Source of the DNA: an uncultured Collinsella sp.
GTDB lineage: Bacteria > Actinomycetota > Coriobacteriia > Coriobacteriales > Coriobacteriaceae
Length of the DNA: 31,052 nt
Assembly: GCA_934630735.1 (NCBI GenBank)
Contig: CAKTWK010000022.1
Coordinates: 1 to 31,052 of the forward strand
Direction: 5' to 3'
Shown here: positions 10,201-19,037 of the stretch, piece by piece
How the letters are laid out: each line of letters begins with the position of its first letter
How positions within the stretch are numbered: position 1 is the stretch's first letter
Position numbers and translations under genes: made by a program
Notes under the pieces: generated by a model
The model's input: only the letters and a program-made list of their open reading frames with translations
Database searches by the model: none
What the model was told of the DNA's origin: nothing

Positions 10201-10734
10201 TATACCGCCAGAGACATCGAGCACCAAACCAGAACCGGTGTTTTCGAAAGTTAAAAACCCGTTCTCGTCCTCATGTACCAACCAGCGCTGAGCTTGAGTC
10301 ATATTCGAATTGTACATCTGGACATTGGCGCCGCTTGAGGAAGATCCGCCCGCAACATCCCACACCTTGCGCGATACATTGCTGCAAGCAAAAACATAGG
10401 TCACACCGTCAGAGATTGTCCCTTTGTTTTTAACGGCTAAGTCCTCAATGTTCTCGGCATCTAGAGACGTCGTAGCATCGACCGATTCGACGGCAGATGT
10501 CGACGAGTCATCAGATCGCCCCTCGCTAGATAGCGCAGTCGAGCTATTCGGAGCGAAGCTGCCATCACCGCTATCGGCAGTACCTGATTCGATAACTCGA
10601 TTAGCGTCGGATTCGTTCGTGGACACTTCTTCGGCAAATAATGGAGAAACTCCAATGGAGGAAACAAAAAGACCCGCAGCCAAAGCCACTACCGAAATAG
10701 CAGCTAGGCCACGGGCATATCGGCTGGAACTCAT
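7210..10734 (-). CDS. Secreted RICIN-repeat protein with C-terminal NlpC/P60 endopeptidase
   Basis: About 1,174 residues. A signal peptide (MSSSRYARG, then a hydrophobic core ending near SPLFA-EE) is followed by a Ser/Asp/Glu-rich spacer to about residue 106, six RICIN trefoils to about residue 996, and an NlpC/P60 domain over the last 120 or so residues. The domain has the canonical DCSGF motif (Cys1075), GHIAIYLGGG (His1136) and a later GIHGV His (about 1158) as a plausible third catalytic residue. NlpC/P60 enzymes usually cut the D-gamma-glutamyl-diamino acid bond of stem peptides. I chose the ATG at 10,734 because a GGGGG Shine-Dalgarno sits six bases upstream; an in-frame TTG at 10,752 would bury that site. 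The gap of about 70 bases to the upstream gene has no convincing terminator. Confidence 0.92.
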   Translation of the reverse strand: MSSSRYARGLAAISVVALAAGLFVSSIGVSPLFAEEVSTNESDANRVIESGTADSGDGSFAPNSSTALSSEGRSDDSSTSAVESVDATTSLDAENIEDLAVKNKGTISDGVTYVFACSNVSRKVWDVAGGSSSSGANVQMYNSNMTQAQRWLVHEDENGFLTFENTGSGLVLDVSGGIAEPGRNVQQYVANGTRAQKWIAVKDADGGLTIHSALNFDYVLDITGGSSADGANVQLYKANQTAAQLFFAIDSNPVVDSLGQNVADGVYCFESAGLVLDVKGASAESGATLQSYAKNDTVAQAFRLTYDSASGYYTIASLVSGKLIDADYGSVVPRGAAHLYGSFDDAGSYTKNRFWILEPSGEGFAIKNVANGLYLSFESGVAVTSTDAATWTLTQAKGFTWTQADVDAFAAAQGLQIPDGTYALGMGSSPRSVVDVSGGSASNGANIQIYASNNTAAQRWVIKNTLDSNGQPTGYVTIAHAGTSSALDVTGGGKKSGTNVQQYAVNGTAAQRWIPVKQANGSFVFYSGLGRNLVLDVSGGSVSNGANVQIWTANGSASQRFIAINVNPHVEEGTQTVADGMYQINSVSDSSKCLDVAGGSTSNGARVQTYFANGTLAQCFKLSYDPATGFYSIRAARTGKGLDLDGGDIIPGAKVQQWDFPGIGSNQQWRIESDGDTYLIRSVASNLVLERKPDGSVTTAVENGSASQQWTFESFTVTLNEGCYSIYSDSAGKNVDVSGGSYAEGAPLQVYAGNGTLAQKFWARADGQGYYSFQCVNSAKYLSARESDGAVIQISDKDSDGAKWSLGVCFGKGIELKNKKTGKVLTAPGSGNSIVCTDENSSAAQGWAIASVSLISDGFYEFAPMHAAGQRLDVAGGSRSNGANVQIYASNGTLSQRLWVRSVGGGWYSLTACCSAFPLDVLNCFNADGTNVQQWQWNGSNAQKWRFEMGESGIKIISACGNKVLDVSGAATANGSNIQLWSYNGSSAQGWRAISAERPAKIGYQNPANYPQVSSLTVKLPSYCTGEFTYVTPSRIAIDATRDDCVNAFIQRAYEYVGTRYIEPYSTAPGGAVDCSGFVLQCLYATGMDMGIYNPYNHRWLAWQTYNSMNWYNNGTFMQVSVGGMQRGDVIYYRGHIAIYLGGGRMIDSWPNQGVGIHGVYERGNPIGAARPFV
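7747..10416 (-). repeat. RICIN beta-trefoil array, about 18 sub-repeats (6 trefoils)
   Basis: Eighteen sub-repeats by hand count, most with LDVSGGS-like motifs and AQ(K/R)W ends. The fourth trefoil carries the special unit GGDIIPGAKVQQWD, shared in three of the other proteins. The fifth has the degenerate middle unit (YLSARESDG). A helical linker (QADVDAFAAAQG) separates trefoils two and three. Confidence 0.85.
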
Positions 10735-10805
10735 ATCAGACCCCCGATTCAAATTAACACTGAATCTATAATAGTTGATACGAGCCGCAATATTGTTGCA
10801 ATTGG

Positions 10806-13800
10806 TTACTTAATAACGACTGCTTGCGCACCTCGTTGCTGGTAGACCCAAGCAATCCAATCTCGATCGTAGGTGGTATAACCATCGATGGTATCGGAGA
10901 TCATGACCTTGTTTGTTTGAGGGTTATAACCCTTCAGAACAACCGTATGAGAGTTAGCGCAGGCAAAATATCCACCCAATCGGGCATAGATATTTCCAAC
11001 ATTGCCCTGATGAACGGTAGTCCAAATAATGACCGGATATCCATCATCAAGGTAATTACAGAGGTCATACAGAGAGGTTCCCGACACGTCGTACGAACGC
11101 AGGTTGCTCCCCCTACTTGAGAGAAAATTATTGGCAGCCCTATTGAGTCCAGGAGCGCAGATTTCGTTGCCGTTGTTATAGCTGTGGGGGTCGCCCCAGA
11201 AGCACCAGACAAAGTCCCAAGAGCTACGGGGAATCCATCGATCGGCCATCTCGCATGGACCAACGCCAAAACCGTAATAGTTAAGGACGTTGGTCAAGGC
11301 CGCCGATTCACAGCCGTTGGGAAGGCCAACGGAGTACTGATTGTAAACTGGGACAGCCAGATCTACTGCCTCGGGCGTATAGCTCGTCTGGGCAAAGTAG
11401 AATCCCTGCGCGTCGGAGCCATTAGTGGCGTAAATCTGGATATTGGCTCCATCATTAAGCGCACCCCCGTTCACGTCCAAAACGAGTGAGTCGTTAAGTG
11501 AAGAACGAATGACGAAGGAGCCGCCGCCTACGTAGTCAACACGCCAACGCTGGGCGGAGCTTCCATTTCCCTGCCACTGCTGAACGTTAGCGCCCGAAGC
11601 GCCCAGAGCATTCAGGACATCGAGATATTTTTTGCTTCGGCAGTTTTGAATCGAAATGCTTCCATCCGAGTTAACGCTGACGTTCCATTTTTGAGCGCCA
11701 GAATCATTGGAAGACCAAAGCTGCACGTTGGCACCGTTGGAACGAGAACCACTCGCCACGTCTAGCACCTTGGAACGGTTAGATGCAGCAGAAATAACAT
11801 AGGTACCCGAATCAACTAACGAGCAGGCAGACAACTTGAAAGACTGTGCCAAGGTACCCTCAGAATCATACATCCTAATATTAGTTCCGTTGCGTGTTGA
11901 GCCACCTGCGGCATCGAGGACCTTACCGGTTGCAACGTTAACGAAGTTGATACCGCCCTTGTCAATCTGTGCGGTCCAAAGCTGAGCATCACCATTATCA
12001 AAAGATCGGACGCAAACGTTGCCATCTTCATCTGCCGTTAAGACCTTGCCCGACACCAGGCTTTCAACGGTATACGTATTATCACGGTCGGCAACCTTGG
12101 CAACTTTCCATTTCTGGGCAATCGACCCGTTGCTTCCATAGAGCTGAACGTTAGTGCCATCACTGGCCGAGCCGCCCGCAACGTCCAAAACAGCAGAGGA
12201 GGAAGCAGAGCTCGAAATGGTAAAGAAGCCCTCGGACAAAAGCGAGGTCAGCTTTGTAAAGGCAAGACGCTGCGACGCGGAATCAGACGGGATGTCTCCG
12301 CACACATTAGAGTTGACAACACTTAGGACCAAACCGGTTGCTTTATTCGTTGCCGTATAGGAACCGTCATCGTTACGAACAATGGAAAACAGCTGATTTG
12401 CGTTATTGCCGTCACCGCTCCATTGGTGGACATTTGTTCCAGGGCATACATTGCCACCATCGGCATCGAGAGCCTTGCCAGACTGGGCGTTCACGATTCG
12501 ATAGTAGCCATTCTCATATACAAATTTAAAGACCTGAGCAAACGTGCCATTAGCAGCATAAGTCTGGACGTTTGCCCCATTAGAAGAGGACCCTCCGGAG
12601 ATATCAAACACACGAGATGAATCCGATGCCAGCGAAATAGTGAGCCAGCCGTCCAAACCAAGATCGTCGGACGGGGCTACATCGGGAACGACTGATACAA
12701 AACGAACGTTTTGGGCGGCGGTACCGTTGCTCGCATATGTTTGGATATTGGCACCATTCGAGGAAGATCCGCCTGCAACATCTAGAACAAGATCGGGCAG
12801 GACCGCGGACTGCAACCGGAACGAGCCACCCGGCACCGAGGGAACGGCGATCCAGCGCTGGGCACGCGATCCATTGGATGAATACTGTTGAATATTGGTT
12901 CCCAACGTACAAGAGCCGCCCGCAATATCAAGCACCTTGCCAGAGGAAACATTTTTAATAATCAAATAGCCGAGTTCATCATGCGAAACGTCCCACTGTT
13001 GAGCCGCCGTCATATTCGACACATACGACTGAACATTGCCGCCGTTGTCTTTAGAACCACCGTTCACGTCCAGAACCTTAGCTCCTCCGACGCCGAGCGC
13101 CAAGACATAGCGCCCATCAGCAATATTGCCAGCATTTTGCTGGGCAAGTGCATCCAGTTGTTCGCGCTGAACATCTAAATTGAAAAATGTCCAACGTTGA
13201 GCAATCGTGCCATTATCCGACCAAGTTCGCACGTTCGTGCCGCTACTTGTATTGCCACCGGCGATATCAAGGCAGATCGACGGATCAAGTGCGGACACCA
13301 GCTTGATGGCGACCCCATCCTTAACGGCAATCCATTTTTGCGCCGCAGAACCATTTGACGCGTATTGCTGAACATTCGTTCCAGATTGAGCGCTTCCACC
13401 AGAAACATCAAGAACAAGACCGGAACCACTGCTGGTTAATGTGACAAAGCCATTTTGGTCATGAGAAACGGTCCACGTTTGTGCACTTGTGGCGTTGAGA
13501 GCATATATTTGGACATTCGCACCCGATGACCTAGATCCGCCCGCAACATCAAGCGTCTGCCAGGGACTTTTTGCCGAGCGAATATAGTAGGTGCCGTCAG
13601 CGAGGTCGGAGGCGTGGGCGGCGGCAAGCTCGGCGAGGATGGTAGCCTTGGGCTTCTCGAGCGTAAACGTCTGAGCAGCGGATTCATTGGATTGATAGAG
13701 GCGGATTTCTGTTCCGTTGGAATCGCTGGCGCCAGCGATGTCGATGGAAAAATCATCATCGACGACAGGCGAAAAGACATATCCGCCGCCAACCTGTCGA

Positions 13801-14369
13801 GCATGCCACGCAAAACCCCAAACGCCATCATCGCCAGTATTCTGTGTAAGACGCGGATGGTCCGAGAAACGAGAGGCATCGTTTGGGTAGCAAAGGTACA
13901 GCCCCGACTTAATGTTCTTAAAAGCGTATTGACGGCTGCCAAGATCAACAAGGAGAAACTGCTGTGCAGCCGTCTCATTTCTCCCATATAACTGTATCGC
14001 AGCGCCGGCACTCACCGAACCGCCCGGAACATCGAGCACTCGATGCCCCGGCAAAGTCGAGGTAAGAAAATACGTACCAGCATCGAGGGTCGAATATTTA
14101 GACAAATCACCTGACTCGGCGGAAGATTCAGACTCGATATCCGAGTCCCCATCGCTCACGCTGACATCTTCAGCAGTCTCGTCCAAAGACGAATCCTGAG
14201 AAGGATCTGCATCGCCTTCAGCCTTCGTAACTTCTTCAACGTAAGAATAGGCCGGAGAGGGTTCAGCAAACGCGGTAGAACCCGATTTTTGAACGAGGGT
14301 TAATGCAAATAGCAACCCAAGCAAAAACCCCATTCGCAATGAAATGCAAACGCACTTTTTACGACCCAC
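10806..14369 (-). CDS. Secreted RICIN-repeat protein with C-terminal C39-like cysteine peptidase
   Basis: A 1,187-residue protein with a GTG start preceded by GGGGGA and a six-base-class spacing. A basic N-terminus with a long hydrophobic segment (about residues 10-35) forms the signal peptide. A very acidic spacer follows to about residue 93, then six RICIN trefoils to about residue 994. The C-terminal 190 residues match the Peptidase_C39_2 pattern: the oxyanion Gln in VPVYNQY (about Gln1011), nucleophile in LPNGCESA (about Cys1020), His in NSHTVVLKGYN (about 1141) and Asp in MISDT (about 1159). C39-like peptidases cut after Gly-Gly or in peptides; the substrate here is unknown and could be a wall cross-bridge or a surface protein. 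It is the first gene after the intrinsic terminator and probably starts the four-gene transcript. Confidence 0.9.
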   Translation of the reverse strand: MGRKKCVCISLRMGFLLGLLFALTLVQKSGSTAFAEPSPAYSYVEEVTKAEGDADPSQDSSLDETAEDVSVSDGDSDIESESSAESGDLSKYSTLDAGTYFLTSTLPGHRVLDVPGGSVSAGAAIQLYGRNETAAQQFLLVDLGSRQYAFKNIKSGLYLCYPNDASRFSDHPRLTQNTGDDGVWGFAWHARQVGGGYVFSPVVDDDFSIDIAGASDSNGTEIRLYQSNESAAQTFTLEKPKATILAELAAAHASDLADGTYYIRSAKSPWQTLDVAGGSRSSGANVQIYALNATSAQTWTVSHDQNGFVTLTSSGSGLVLDVSGGSAQSGTNVQQYASNGSAAQKWIAVKDGVAIKLVSALDPSICLDIAGGNTSSGTNVRTWSDNGTIAQRWTFFNLDVQREQLDALAQQNAGNIADGRYVLALGVGGAKVLDVNGGSKDNGGNVQSYVSNMTAAQQWDVSHDELGYLIIKNVSSGKVLDIAGGSCTLGTNIQQYSSNGSRAQRWIAVPSVPGGSFRLQSAVLPDLVLDVAGGSSSNGANIQTYASNGTAAQNVRFVSVVPDVAPSDDLGLDGWLTISLASDSSRVFDISGGSSSNGANVQTYAANGTFAQVFKFVYENGYYRIVNAQSGKALDADGGNVCPGTNVHQWSGDGNNANQLFSIVRNDDGSYTATNKATGLVLSVVNSNVCGDIPSDSASQRLAFTKLTSLLSEGFFTISSSASSSAVLDVAGGSASDGTNVQLYGSNGSIAQKWKVAKVADRDNTYTVESLVSGKVLTADEDGNVCVRSFDNGDAQLWTAQIDKGGINFVNVATGKVLDAAGGSTRNGTNIRMYDSEGTLAQSFKLSACSLVDSGTYVISAASNRSKVLDVASGSRSNGANVQLWSSNDSGAQKWNVSVNSDGSISIQNCRSKKYLDVLNALGASGANVQQWQGNGSSAQRWRVDYVGGGSFVIRSSLNDSLVLDVNGGALNDGANIQIYATNGSDAQGFYFAQTSYTPEAVDLAVPVYNQYSVGLPNGCESAALTNVLNYYGFGVGPCEMADRWIPRSSWDFVWCFWGDPHSYNNGNEICAPGLNRAANNFLSSRGSNLRSYDVSGTSLYDLCNYLDDGYPVIIWTTVHQGNVGNIYARLGGYFACANSHTVVLKGYNPQTNKVMISDTIDGYTTYDRDWIAWVYQQRGAQAVVIK
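11388..14090 (-). repeat. RICIN beta-trefoil array, about 18 sub-repeats (6 trefoils)
   Basis: Eighteen sub-repeats by hand count. Trefoil four has the PG-type unit (GGNVCPGTNVHQW) and trefoil five the degenerate middle unit (VLTADEDGN). Helical linkers of the form ILAELAAAHASDLADG and REQLDALAQQNAGNIADG precede trefoils two and three. Most units keep the Asp of the LDV motif and the QxW element. Confidence 0.85.
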
Positions 14370-14427
14370 GACATCCCCCAGACAGCCTCGTCAATTCCAT
14401 TAACACAACATCTGTTGCCACAAACAA

Positions 14428-14458
14428 CTCGCATGACTCGACCATCAAATCATGCGAG
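14428..14458. promoter_or_regulatory. 9-bp perfect inverted repeat upstream of the C39-RICIN gene
   Basis: CTCGCATGA (14428-14436) and TCATGCGAG (14450-14458) are perfect reverse complements separated by 13 bases. They lie about 60-90 bases upstream of the GTG start at 14,369, in the 198-base gap between the transpeptidase and C39 genes. The arrangement could be a dimeric regulator site or a leader-RNA hairpin. There is no T-tract on either side, so it is not a terminator. The regulator is unknown. Confidence 0.4.
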
Positions 14459-14491
14459 GTGCACAAAGCAAAACTGCCGTGCCCAAGATTC

Positions 14492-14520
14492 ATTTAATCG
14501 CGGTTATGCGTATCATGCAA
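14492..14520 (-). promoter_or_regulatory. Candidate promoter for the C39-RICIN gene and downstream operon
   Basis: On the minus strand TTGCAT (14515-14520) and TTAAAT (14492-14497) are separated by exactly 17 bases. They lie immediately after the terminator of the preceding gene and upstream of the inverted repeat at 14428-14458. The match to sigma-70-type boxes is partial, so this is a positional guess. Confidence 0.3.
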
Positions 14521-14530
14521 ATCTTTGCGC

Positions 14531-14559
14531 AAAAAAGCGGAACGCAGTACGCGTTCCGC
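14531..14559 (-). terminator. Intrinsic terminator after the L,D-transpeptidase RICIN gene
   Basis: On the minus strand a perfect 9-bp stem, GCGGAACGC with GCGTTCCGC, encloses a 5-base loop and is followed by six Ts (the A run at 14531-14536). It begins about eight bases after the stop codon of the gene ending at 14,568. It should separate that gene from the four RICIN genes that follow. Confidence 0.88.
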
Positions 14560-14567
14560 CTTCTGTC

Positions 14568-17500
14568 TTAGTAATTAACGACCTTCGTTCCGTAGGGAAT
14601 ATTGTCGTAAATCCATTTTGCATGGTCCGTTGTAAGCCTAATGCATCCCGCAGATGCGCGTTGCCCCATAGTGGGATCCATCACATTAAACGTTCCCGTA
14701 TAGCAGGGTTGCGTGTGAAACAGATAGTCACCGTAGAACTGTGTGTAGTACCAGCAGGTATATCCATGCCCAAACGAAAGGCCCTTTCCGTAAACGGAAT
14801 ACTCACCCAGCACGGTCGGCGACTCATTCTTGCCAGGAGCGCACTGCCAGAAAGACCATAACTTCCAGTTGCCGCGAGAACCCCTAAAAATACCTGTACG
14901 GCATCCAACGGTATCAGTCAAAATTAGCCATTCCGTGTTGCTGTTATACCATTGTGCACGGTTATACATTGCCTGCTGATCGGCAGGGAGCGGCTGCACG
15001 TACGTAGTAGCACTGAAGGTAAACCGCTGCGCCCTTGAATCGTTGCTTGCGTACAGAGCAACGTTCGTTCCATTCACGCTGCTGCCTCCAGAAACATCGA
15101 TAACGAACGCTCCATTCAGAGCGGAAGACAGCTTAAATCCACCGGGTACATAATCGATATACCAACGCTGAGCAGCACTTCCGTTCCTAGACCATTGCTG
15201 GATATTGGTTCCAGAAGATGTAGCCGCATCTTTTACGTCAAGAGCCTTGCCACTAGCGGCATTTACGATGTTGTAAGAGCCATCACCGTTACGAGAGAAG
15301 TTCCATTTTTGAGCACCCGAATCGTTGTTCTGCCAAATCTGAACGTTCGCACCGTCCGAGCGCGATCCGCCAGAAACATCTAAGACCGAACCCGCGCGAG
15401 AAGCCATTCGGATGAAATACGTACCATTGTCGATGGTTGCCGAAGTAGCGCGCAGGCGGAATCTCTGCGCAGCGGAGCCATTGGAAGAGTGGACTTGAAT
15501 ATTGGAAGTCGATGCAAAATTACCACCCTTCACATCAAGCGAAAGGTCTTGGTCATCCGCAGACACAAACTCAATACCATTGCTATCGATTCGCGCCACC
15601 CATTGCTGCGCCTTCACATCTGCCGGTGCCATCGTGCAAACATTGGTACCGGAAACAGCAAGTCTGTTAGTTGAGCAAACGGATTCAAACGTATAGGTAT
15701 TCTTCGCTCCATCCACCTTTTTAAGCAGCCATTTTTGGGCGAAGGAACCATTGTTGGCATAGAGCTGAACGTTAGCACCGGAGTCAACAGATGCGCTCGC
15801 GACATCAAGCACATAGGAGGAATTTGCAGACGGATAGACCTCATAAAGGCCTTCGCTCAGCAGGTCTTCTTGCTCAGCAAAAACAAACGACGTCTGGACG
15901 GAATCTCCCGCCGTAGCAGCAACCAGATTTGAACCGGATACCGCGAGCATGAGCCCTGTACCCTTATTGATAAACGAATAGCTTCCGTCTTCATTGGCAG
16001 TGACGCTGAAAAGCTGGTTGTCGTTGGGGCTTTCATCCCACTGCTGAACATTCGTCCCGGGGACAACGTCGCCCGCTGCAACATCGAGCACCTTACCGGA
16101 ACCAGCATTACGCAGAACATAGTAACCGTCTCGATACTCAGCCCTAAATAGCTGGGACAGCGTGCCGTTGCAGGAATATGTCTGAACGTTGCCCCCGTTC
16201 TTCAATGATCCACCGACAACGTCAAAGGCAACAGAACCATTTGAGGAGGGCGAAAAAACGCACCAACCCTTGTCTTTCAAAATGTCATCGCATGGGTCAA
16301 CTGACGCAGGGTTTGCAGAAATAAAGGTAAAGCGCTGCGCGGCAGTTCCATTCGAAGCATATAGCTGCACGTTTGTCTGAGAGTTCAGAGAACCACCGGC
16401 AACGTCAAGCGTGCGTTGTTGCCAAACAGCAGAAAGAAGTCGAACGCTTCCGTCGCCGTTCGGCACCGCAATCCACTTTTGCGCATAGTTCGCATCGCCA
16501 CAAGCCGCGTATTGTTGGACGTTCGTTCCCAAAGAAGTTGAACCCGCGGAAGCATCGAGCACCTTGCCAGACTTTGCATTCGTTATCGTGAGGTAGCCGT
16601 CATCGTCATGCGAAACACGCCAACGCTGAGCGGCAGTTGTATTCGACTGATAGATCTGCACGTTTGCACCGCTCGAAGTTGAGCCACCGACAACATCGAG
16701 GACCATTCGAGACAAATTTGGACCGGTAGCAATTACATAGTCCCCATCTTTGACGACCTCTCGGTTAACGGAAGCGAGCTTATCGAGCTCAGAACGTACA
16801 GCCATCGGATCAACAAAGTAGAAGGATTGGGCAGCCGTTCCATTTGCACTATACAGTTGAAGTCCGGCACCAGATGCAATAGAGCCACCGGGGATGTCTG
16901 CGACCTTTTGCCCATTTAGAGCTGACACGATCCGATAGCGCTCGCCATCTTTCTCGATGATCCACTTTTGGGCCTTGGTTCCATTGGCGGCATAGGTCTG
17001 CAGCTTCGTGCCGTTGGCGTCATTGCCGCCCGCCGCATCCAGAACCGCCCCAGCACTATGAATCGCAATGTTGCGATACCCGTCCAACGTAGTTGAGACA
17101 TCGAACGTTTGGACACCTGAATATCCGAACTTGTCAAAGGACAGTGATCCACCGCCTGCGATCAGCGCAAACGAATCATTCGAGGCCAACATGGCATATG
17201 TTCCATCAGGAAGGTCGGCGAGATGCGCCGCCGCACGATCATCGAGTTGCTGCTGCTCAGTTTTGGCAGGCGTCAGCACCCATCGCTGAGCGGCCGTGCC
17301 GTTTGCCTCATACAACTGCACGGCAGAGCCATTTGCGGCAGCTCCACCTGCCACGTCAATGGCAAACGACTGGTTGAGCGCCGAAATAAAGGTGTAGCTG
17401 CCATCGGCCTCTTTAATTGCAATCCAACGCTGCGCAAGGGTGCCGTTATCGGACCAAAGCTGAGCGGGATTTCTATTGCTCGCGCTGCCGCCGGGGACAT

Positions 17501-17966
17501 CAAGCGTGCAACCCTTGACAGAAGCAATGGCAACAAAGCCATTCTGATCGTGAGACACACGCCAGACCTGAGCATTCGTCTTGTTCCCACTGTACAGTTG
17601 CAGCTTTTTGCCAGCAGACGCCGTGCCACCAGGAACATCCAGTACAAAATTGCTGTTAACCGAAGAGCCAAAAGTGTACAACCCATCCGCAAGGTCATCG
17701 ACGTGCTCGGAAGCAAGATCATAGACGGACCCGAGCTTCTCCGGCGCCACAGCATCAGCCGTATCCGATGCCTCGGAATCAGATACGTCATCCAAGGCCG
17801 AATGAACACCAGAAGCATCGTCAGGAACGTTCGACTGCTCCATAGCTATAGCAGAGCTTCCATTTTGATTAGTAATTGCAGCATCTTCTGCAAACGCAGG
17901 AACAAGGCAGCACCCCAGCAGTAGCGCGCTAAATACCGAAACAAATAAGGCTTTCCAATTGCCCAT
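14568..17966 (-). CDS. Secreted RICIN-repeat protein with C-terminal L,D-transpeptidase (YkuD)
   Basis: An 1,132-residue protein with a strong GAGGGGAC Shine-Dalgarno before the ATG. A signal peptide (hydrophobic to VPAFA-ED) is followed by an acidic spacer to about residue 90 and six RICIN trefoils to about residue 985. The C-terminal domain is YkuD-type: FHTQPC (His1084), then after the usual gap ASAGCIRL (Cys1108, Arg1110), the catalytic HxnSxGCIR signature. Such enzymes form 3-3 cross-links in peptidoglycan or attach proteins to it. Unlike the hydrolytic heads of its neighbours, this one would build or anchor rather than cut, so it could fix the protein to the wall. It has its own terminator. 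It lies 105 bases downstream of the sugar dehydratase gene, close enough for read-through. Confidence 0.93.
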   Translation of the reverse strand: MGNWKALFVSVFSALLLGCCLVPAFAEDAAITNQNGSSAIAMEQSNVPDDASGVHSALDDVSDSEASDTADAVAPEKLGSVYDLASEHVDDLADGLYTFGSSVNSNFVLDVPGGTASAGKKLQLYSGNKTNAQVWRVSHDQNGFVAIASVKGCTLDVPGGSASNRNPAQLWSDNGTLAQRWIAIKEADGSYTFISALNQSFAIDVAGGAAANGSAVQLYEANGTAAQRWVLTPAKTEQQQLDDRAAAHLADLPDGTYAMLASNDSFALIAGGGSLSFDKFGYSGVQTFDVSTTLDGYRNIAIHSAGAVLDAAGGNDANGTKLQTYAANGTKAQKWIIEKDGERYRIVSALNGQKVADIPGGSIASGAGLQLYSANGTAAQSFYFVDPMAVRSELDKLASVNREVVKDGDYVIATGPNLSRMVLDVVGGSTSSGANVQIYQSNTTAAQRWRVSHDDDGYLTITNAKSGKVLDASAGSTSLGTNVQQYAACGDANYAQKWIAVPNGDGSVRLLSAVWQQRTLDVAGGSLNSQTNVQLYASNGTAAQRFTFISANPASVDPCDDILKDKGWCVFSPSSNGSVAFDVVGGSLKNGGNVQTYSCNGTLSQLFRAEYRDGYYVLRNAGSGKVLDVAAGDVVPGTNVQQWDESPNDNQLFSVTANEDGSYSFINKGTGLMLAVSGSNLVAATAGDSVQTSFVFAEQEDLLSEGLYEVYPSANSSYVLDVASASVDSGANVQLYANNGSFAQKWLLKKVDGAKNTYTFESVCSTNRLAVSGTNVCTMAPADVKAQQWVARIDSNGIEFVSADDQDLSLDVKGGNFASTSNIQVHSSNGSAAQRFRLRATSATIDNGTYFIRMASRAGSVLDVSGGSRSDGANVQIWQNNDSGAQKWNFSRNGDGSYNIVNAASGKALDVKDAATSSGTNIQQWSRNGSAAQRWYIDYVPGGFKLSSALNGAFVIDVSGGSSVNGTNVALYASNDSRAQRFTFSATTYVQPLPADQQAMYNRAQWYNSNTEWLILTDTVGCRTGIFRGSRGNWKLWSFWQCAPGKNESPTVLGEYSVYGKGLSFGHGYTCWYYTQFYGDYLFHTQPCYTGTFNVMDPTMGQRASAGCIRLTTDHAKWIYDNIPYGTKVVNY
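15012..17696 (-). repeat. RICIN beta-trefoil array, about 18 sub-repeats (6 trefoils)
   Basis: Eighteen sub-repeats by hand count. Trefoil four contains the PG-type unit (AAGDVVPGTNVQQWD) and trefoil five the degenerate middle unit (LAVSGTNVC). The first unit of trefoil two is also degenerate (ALIAGGGSLSFD). Helical linkers of the type EQQQLDDRAAAHLADLPDG and RSELDKLASVNREVVKDG precede trefoils two and three. Confidence 0.85.
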
Positions 17967-18071
17967 AGCCGTCCCCTCTCGCGAAGTTTATTACACTTTA
18001 TGGCAAGAAGCCTTCTTCGTCGTCAAAAGATTCGTGAACAGCAAGGGATAGGCCCCGAAAGGTCAACCAAA

Positions 18072-19037
<966 letters not shown>

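Noticed and set aside
10735..10752. TTG start extending the NlpC/P60-RICIN protein by six residues
   Set aside because: The GGGGG ribosome site lies inside this extension and is well spaced for the ATG at 10,734.
208..17696. Regular periodicity that could suggest a CRISPR array or DNA satellite
   Set aside because: The period follows the RICIN protein sub-repeat, the units differ greatly at DNA level, and they lie inside continuous reading frames.
19..17966. Interpretation as a classic polymorphic toxin (Rhs/CDI-like) locus
   Set aside because: The scaffold-plus-variable-head layout is similar, but there are no Rhs/YD repeats, no immunity genes between the open frames, and the heads are wall enzymes, so the analogy is kept only as an idea.
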